From contig NZ_AP017367.1 in NCBI RefSeq assembly GCF_001548395.1, positions 124,001 to 188,000 of the forward strand: 64,000 nucleotides of DNA, given 5' to 3'. Under the pieces are notes generated by a model. That model did not search any database. It saw nothing but the letters and a program-made list of their open reading frames with translations, and was not told where the DNA came from. This DNA comes from Leptolyngbya sp. O-77. Its GTDB lineage: Bacteria; Cyanobacteriota; Cyanobacteriia; Elainellales; Elainellaceae. Made by a program: the position numbers and the translations under genes. This document shows, piece after piece, positions 61,071-64,000 of the stretch (position 1 is the stretch's first letter; each line of letters begins with the position of its first letter).

Positions 61071-61667
61071 ATGATTCAAAATGCAACTGTTTCCACTCAC
61101 GACGCTCCCTCGATAGGGGAACCCGCGCTCCAGCTTGTTTCATCAGTTCGCTCGTTTCAGCGCAAAGATTTGCTTCCGCTTGAGCCGGATAGTGTTTGGT
61201 CGATTGAGCAAGGAATTGTGCGAACGCTGACTTGGGATGAGGAAGGACGCACGATTGGGCTAGGCTTTTGGGGACAAGGGGATGTGCTGGGTTTGCCGCT
61301 ATCGCCGATTTCGCCTTACCAGGCCGAATGCATCACCTCCGTCAAGGTGGCGAAACTGTCGCTCGATAGTCGGCATCTCCAGGAAGGACTGATCCGCCGC
61401 GCCCGCAAGAGCGAAGAGCTACTGACAATCGTCCATCAGCCCTCGGTGGTGATGCGACTGTTGCAGCTTTTGGAATGGCTAGCGGCACACTTTGGTCAAT
61501 CGGTTCCAGGTGGGCGATCGCTCGACGTGCTGCTAACCCATCAAGAACTCGCAGAAACCATCAGCACCACCCGCGTCACCGTGACTCGCCTGCTGAGCCA
61601 GCTAGAACAAGAGGGCAAAATCGAGCGATCGCAGCGCAACCTGACGCTATTAGTGCCCAACTCCTAA
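61071..61667 (+). CDS. Crp/Fnr family transcription regulator
   Basis: 198 residues. An abbreviated beta-roll (SVWSIEQGIVRTLTWDEEGR, IGLGFWGQGDVLGLPL) leads through a dimer helix (VVMRLLQLLEWLAAHFG) to a winged helix-turn-helix (LTHQELAETISTTRVTVTRL, then LEQEGKIERSQ). It lacks the arginine/serine cassette for cAMP, so the ligand is unknown. A regulator of nutrient response is plausible. It is convergent with the next gene, whose stop lies 17 bases away. Confidence 0.88.
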   Translation: MIQNATVSTHDAPSIGEPALQLVSSVRSFQRKDLLPLEPDSVWSIEQGIVRTLTWDEEGRTIGLGFWGQGDVLGLPLSPISPYQAECITSVKVAKLSLDSRHLQEGLIRRARKSEELLTIVHQPSVVMRLLQLLEWLAAHFGQSVPGGRSLDVLLTHQELAETISTTRVTVTRLLSQLEQEGKIERSQRNLTLLVPNS

Positions 61668-61684
61668 GGAACTGCATCCCAGGG

Positions 61685-62344
61685 CTATTGCAGAGAAAAC
61701 GGAGATTGCACCGTCAGGCTCAGATCGGTGCGGGGTTCCACCACCAGCACCTCGACTCGGCGATTCCGGCGAATCAGCAGTTCAGCCGCCGCACCAATGC
61801 CTGCGCCTGCCAGCACCTCTACGACCTGCACACTGCCAAACACTTCCGCTAGCACGGCTGCTGCCGCTGCGCCAATTGCTGCACCCCGCAATACGTCAGG
61901 GCGATTACGGCGGGTGATGGTTTCTCGCTTTGTGATTCGGTTGGAAGTCGCGTCTAGCGGGATTTCGCGGGTGCTTCCGGCCGGAATGACTGAGCGAGCA
62001 AAGAACTGAGTCCCTCCGTCCACCGGGCGCAGTTCGCCCTTGATTTCGCTGCCCGCCCGCAGCATCACCGTGCCGCTGGGGGTTCGCACGTCGCTGGTCA
62101 AGGTCAGTGTTAAGGGCGCAGTTTCCGTTGGCAGCACCACTACTCTCTCTGCACCGCTGTAGGCCACCGGAAGCACCGTGCCCGCAGGCAGCCCCACTCG
62201 CGCTGGATTAGAGAAGACCTGAGCAAGCTGAATCGGCTGAGCCACCGCACGCTGCGAAGTCCACACAGGCAGCAGCGAAGTTGCGGTCATGCCAACTGCC
62301 AGCAGCAGCGCAGCTTTTGAGCGGTATTGATAGTGCTTAAGCAT
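61685..62344 (-). CDS. Secreted conserved protein with glycine-zipper segment
   Basis: 219 residues from ATG 62344. A signal peptide (AALLLAVGMTATSLLPVWTS, then AVAQP) predicts export. The middle is beta-rich: LPAGTVLPVAYSGAERVVVL and VRTPSGTVMLRAGSEIKGEL. A Gly/Ala stretch (LRGAAIGAAAAAVLAEVFGS and LAGAGIGAAAELL) suggests membrane association. It resembles proteins widespread in cyanobacteria without known function. A longer frame upstream of ATG 62344 lacks support. Confidence 0.75.
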   Translation of the reverse strand: MLKHYQYRSKAALLLAVGMTATSLLPVWTSQRAVAQPIQLAQVFSNPARVGLPAGTVLPVAYSGAERVVVLPTETAPLTLTLTSDVRTPSGTVMLRAGSEIKGELRPVDGGTQFFARSVIPAGSTREIPLDATSNRITKRETITRRNRPDVLRGAAIGAAAAAVLAEVFGSVQVVEVLAGAGIGAAAELLIRRNRRVEVLVVEPRTDLSLTVQSPFSLQ

Positions 62345-62567
62345 TGCCCGATTCCTCGAAACGAGTCCGTCAGATGCAGTTGACTCGTCTTGGCACAGGG
62401 AGGTTCCCCCAATGGAAAAAGTCTCAAGGTATAGCAAAACAGAAGGGATGCTAGGGTGGCTCGGAGTTTGGGGCGATCGCCACGTCCCGCCATATCGTTC
62501 TCGTTCCGCTATATCAATCTCCCAGCGAGATTACCCGCGGAGATTAATCAGGATATCAATCGTGGTA

Positions 62568-64000
62568 TCAATCATCCAAATAGCGCAAAGACTCAGCCTC
62601 TTCCAAAATCTTTTGAAAATAATCGGTTTGGACGATCTCTGCGACTTCCTGGGCCCGCCTAGACTGGTCGATTTGAATTTCGAGCTGCTCTAGCTGGCGT
62701 TTCAGTTCCTCTTCCTTGCGCTTGCGCTCAGTCACGTCTTGCACGATCCCTTCGTAATAGAGCAGGGTGCCGCCGCTGTCATAAACGGCACGAGCATCCA
62801 TTGCCGTCCAGATAATGCTGCCGTCTTTGCAATAGCTACGAAACTCAAAACCCTTTAAAAAGCCCTGGGTCGCCAGGATCGCCTTCACTTGCAGACGGAG
62901 GGACGGCTCAACATACATCTGTTCGCCAATGTTGGTAATGCTAGCGATCATGTCAGCGGGCGAATCGTAGCCATAAATTCTCGCCATTGCCGGGTTGATA
63001 GTGATCAACCGTCCCTCTGGCGTGGACTGAAAGATGCCTTCTAGCGCGTTTTCAAAAATGCTGCGATAGTTCTCTTCGGCAATTCGCAGGGCTTCTTCCT
63101 GGCGCTTGCGCTCGGTGATGTTGCGAATAATGACCAGCACTTCGTCTGGGCCCGTTACCACTACCCGCACTTCTTCAAACTCAAGCTTCCCATTGATCTC
63201 AATTTGCTGTTCATAAAACTGGTACTTACCCGTTTGGAGGGCCAGTCGAATGTAGCGCATCCGCAACTCTGCCAAATCAGGGGGCATGAGTTCATACACA
63301 GTGCTTTTGCCCGGAACCATTTTGTCTTTGTTCAGCACTGGGTAGCGATCGCCATTGGCCAGTTCCAGATGGGTGCCGTCTCCCCGCATTCGGATCAGCA
63401 AATCGGGAATTGCCTCAATCAGCGCTCGGTTTTTCGCTTCACTTTGGCGCAGGGCGGCTTCGGAGCGTTTGCGCTCGGTGATGTTGCGAATAATGACCAG
63501 CACCTCGTCTGGCCCGGTGGCCACTAGGCGCACCTCTTCAGACTGGATCTGCCCGTTAACTTCGATGTCCTGCTCATAGAACTGAATCTGTCCCGTCTGG
63601 AGCGCCTGACGAATGTAGTGCATCCGCTGCTCGGCTAGCTCGTAGGGCATAAGGTCATAAACGTTGGCATTTCCAGCAACTAGCGCATCTAGCTCTAGAA
63701 CCGAGTAGCCATCGCTGTTGGCAATGTCTAAATGAGTGCCATCACCTCGGAAATGCATCAGAAAATCGGGAATTGCCCGAAGAATAGCCCATTTGTCGGC
63801 TTCGCTGCGGCGCAGAGAGTCTTCCGCAAGCTTGCGTTCGGTGATGTCTTGGGCGATGCAGACGATATTGCCATCGGTCATCTGCGATAGGGCAAGGGCT
63901 TGCGGATAGGTTGTGCTGTCTCGCCGCTGGGCGATCGCCTCGCCAATCCAACTGCCTGCCTGAAGGCACTGCGGCAAAATCTCTTGCTCAAGCCGCTGCT
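62568..64000 (-). CDS. Multi-PAS sensory protein, N-terminus outside the window
   Basis: At least 477 codons, open to the window edge (reading QRLEQEILPQCLQAGS from the right end). Four PAS/PAC units: the tail of one ending DGNIVCIAQDITERK, two near-identical ones (each ending DEVLVIIRNITERKR) and a fourth (NYRSIFENALEGIFQSTPEG, GYDSPADMIASITNIGEQMY). A coiled-coil tail (RRAQEVAEIVQTDYFQKILE) closes the protein, with no histidine-kinase or GGDEF domain. This tail type often ends cyanobacterial sensors whose output is a separate kinase. Any upstream domain is unseen. Confidence 0.85.
   Translation of the reverse strand, partial: QRLEQEILPQCLQAGSWIGEAIAQRRDSTTYPQALALSQMTDGNIVCIAQDITERKLAEDSLRRSEADKWAILRAIPDFLMHFRGDGTHLDIANSDGYSVLELDALVAGNANVYDLMPYELAEQRMHYIRQALQTGQIQFYEQDIEVNGQIQSEEVRLVATGPDEVLVIIRNITERKRSEAALRQSEAKNRALIEAIPDLLIRMRGDGTHLELANGDRYPVLNKDKMVPGKSTVYELMPPDLAELRMRYIRLALQTGKYQFYEQQIEINGKLEFEEVRVVVTGPDEVLVIIRNITERKRQEEALRIAEENYRSIFENALEGIFQSTPEGRLITINPAMARIYGYDSPADMIASITNIGEQMYVEPSLRLQVKAILATQGFLKGFEFRSYCKDGSIIWTAMDARAVYDSGGTLLYYEGIVQDVTERKRKEEELKRQLEQLEIQIDQSRRAQEVAEIVQTDYFQKILEEAESLRYLDD

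Overview
The window is cyanobacterial. It carries the photosystem II operon psbE-psbF-psbL-psbJ behind ycf48 and a membrane-anchored rubredoxin, the iron-stress cluster isiA-isiB-isiC, many cyanobacterial families of unknown function (DUF1517, DUF4058, DUF4278, DUF1823, DUF4350/DUF4129) and very frequent HIP1 octamers (GCGATCGC). The high-GC coding style, the SLH and RTX surface proteins and the many short tandem repeats fit a filamentous Leptolyngbya-like organism, but the species cannot be named from this sequence.

Layout. 1-5650: a lipoprotein, a DUF1517 protein, a PLP-dependent threonine dehydratase, DUF4058 and a large RTX/Calx-beta calcium-binding protein. 5844-12332: a universal stress protein, a membrane-anchored TPR-like protein, isiABC, a small Cys-rich membrane protein and a zinc-binding ZnuA lipoprotein behind a Zur-like operator. 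Iron and zinc stress genes are therefore side by side. 12410-22293: small proteins, then a compact export locus. It holds two double-glycine leader peptides, a protein with two cyclic-nucleotide-binding-like domains, an HlyD-type adaptor, a C39 peptidase ABC transporter and a second NHLM-type ABC transporter. No peptide-modifying enzyme is nearby. This is the best candidate for an undescribed system.

22564-36532: an SLH/glycosidase-like protein, a TPR protein, a polysaccharide deacetylase, a sugar-type oxidoreductase, a repeat-rich gap of about 1.1 kb with nested miniature elements, a LuxR-type response regulator, a 1258-residue membrane/hydrolase-like protein, and a MoxR-DUF4350-DUF4129 operon whose DUF4129 gene is frameshifted. 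36954-44135: a zeta-carotene isomerase-like NnrU protein, a thioredoxin, aroB translationally coupled to an unusual proline-rich repeat protein, DUF1823, DUF2993 and a GT39-type glycosyltransferase. 44172-51319: an IS982-type transposase remnant, then psbJ, psbL, psbF, psbE, ycf48 and rubA, followed by lspA, bioY, ribonuclease Z and mgtE. 51520-64000: gene decay (an AraC remnant and a TPR pseudogene with several lesions), a substrate-binding lipoprotein, thrC, tandemly duplicated XRE regulators with palindromic operators and a divergent small gene, a PD-(D/E)XK nuclease-like protein, a Crp-family regulator, a secreted glycine-zipper protein and a multi-PAS protein cut by the window end.

Non-coding content is rich: two miniature inverted-repeat families plus a third nested in one of them, several tandem arrays (7, 10, 12, 15 and 16 bp units) and long perfect hairpins between genes. 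I saw no tRNA, rRNA or CRISPR array. All calls come from reading the sequence; no database search was run.
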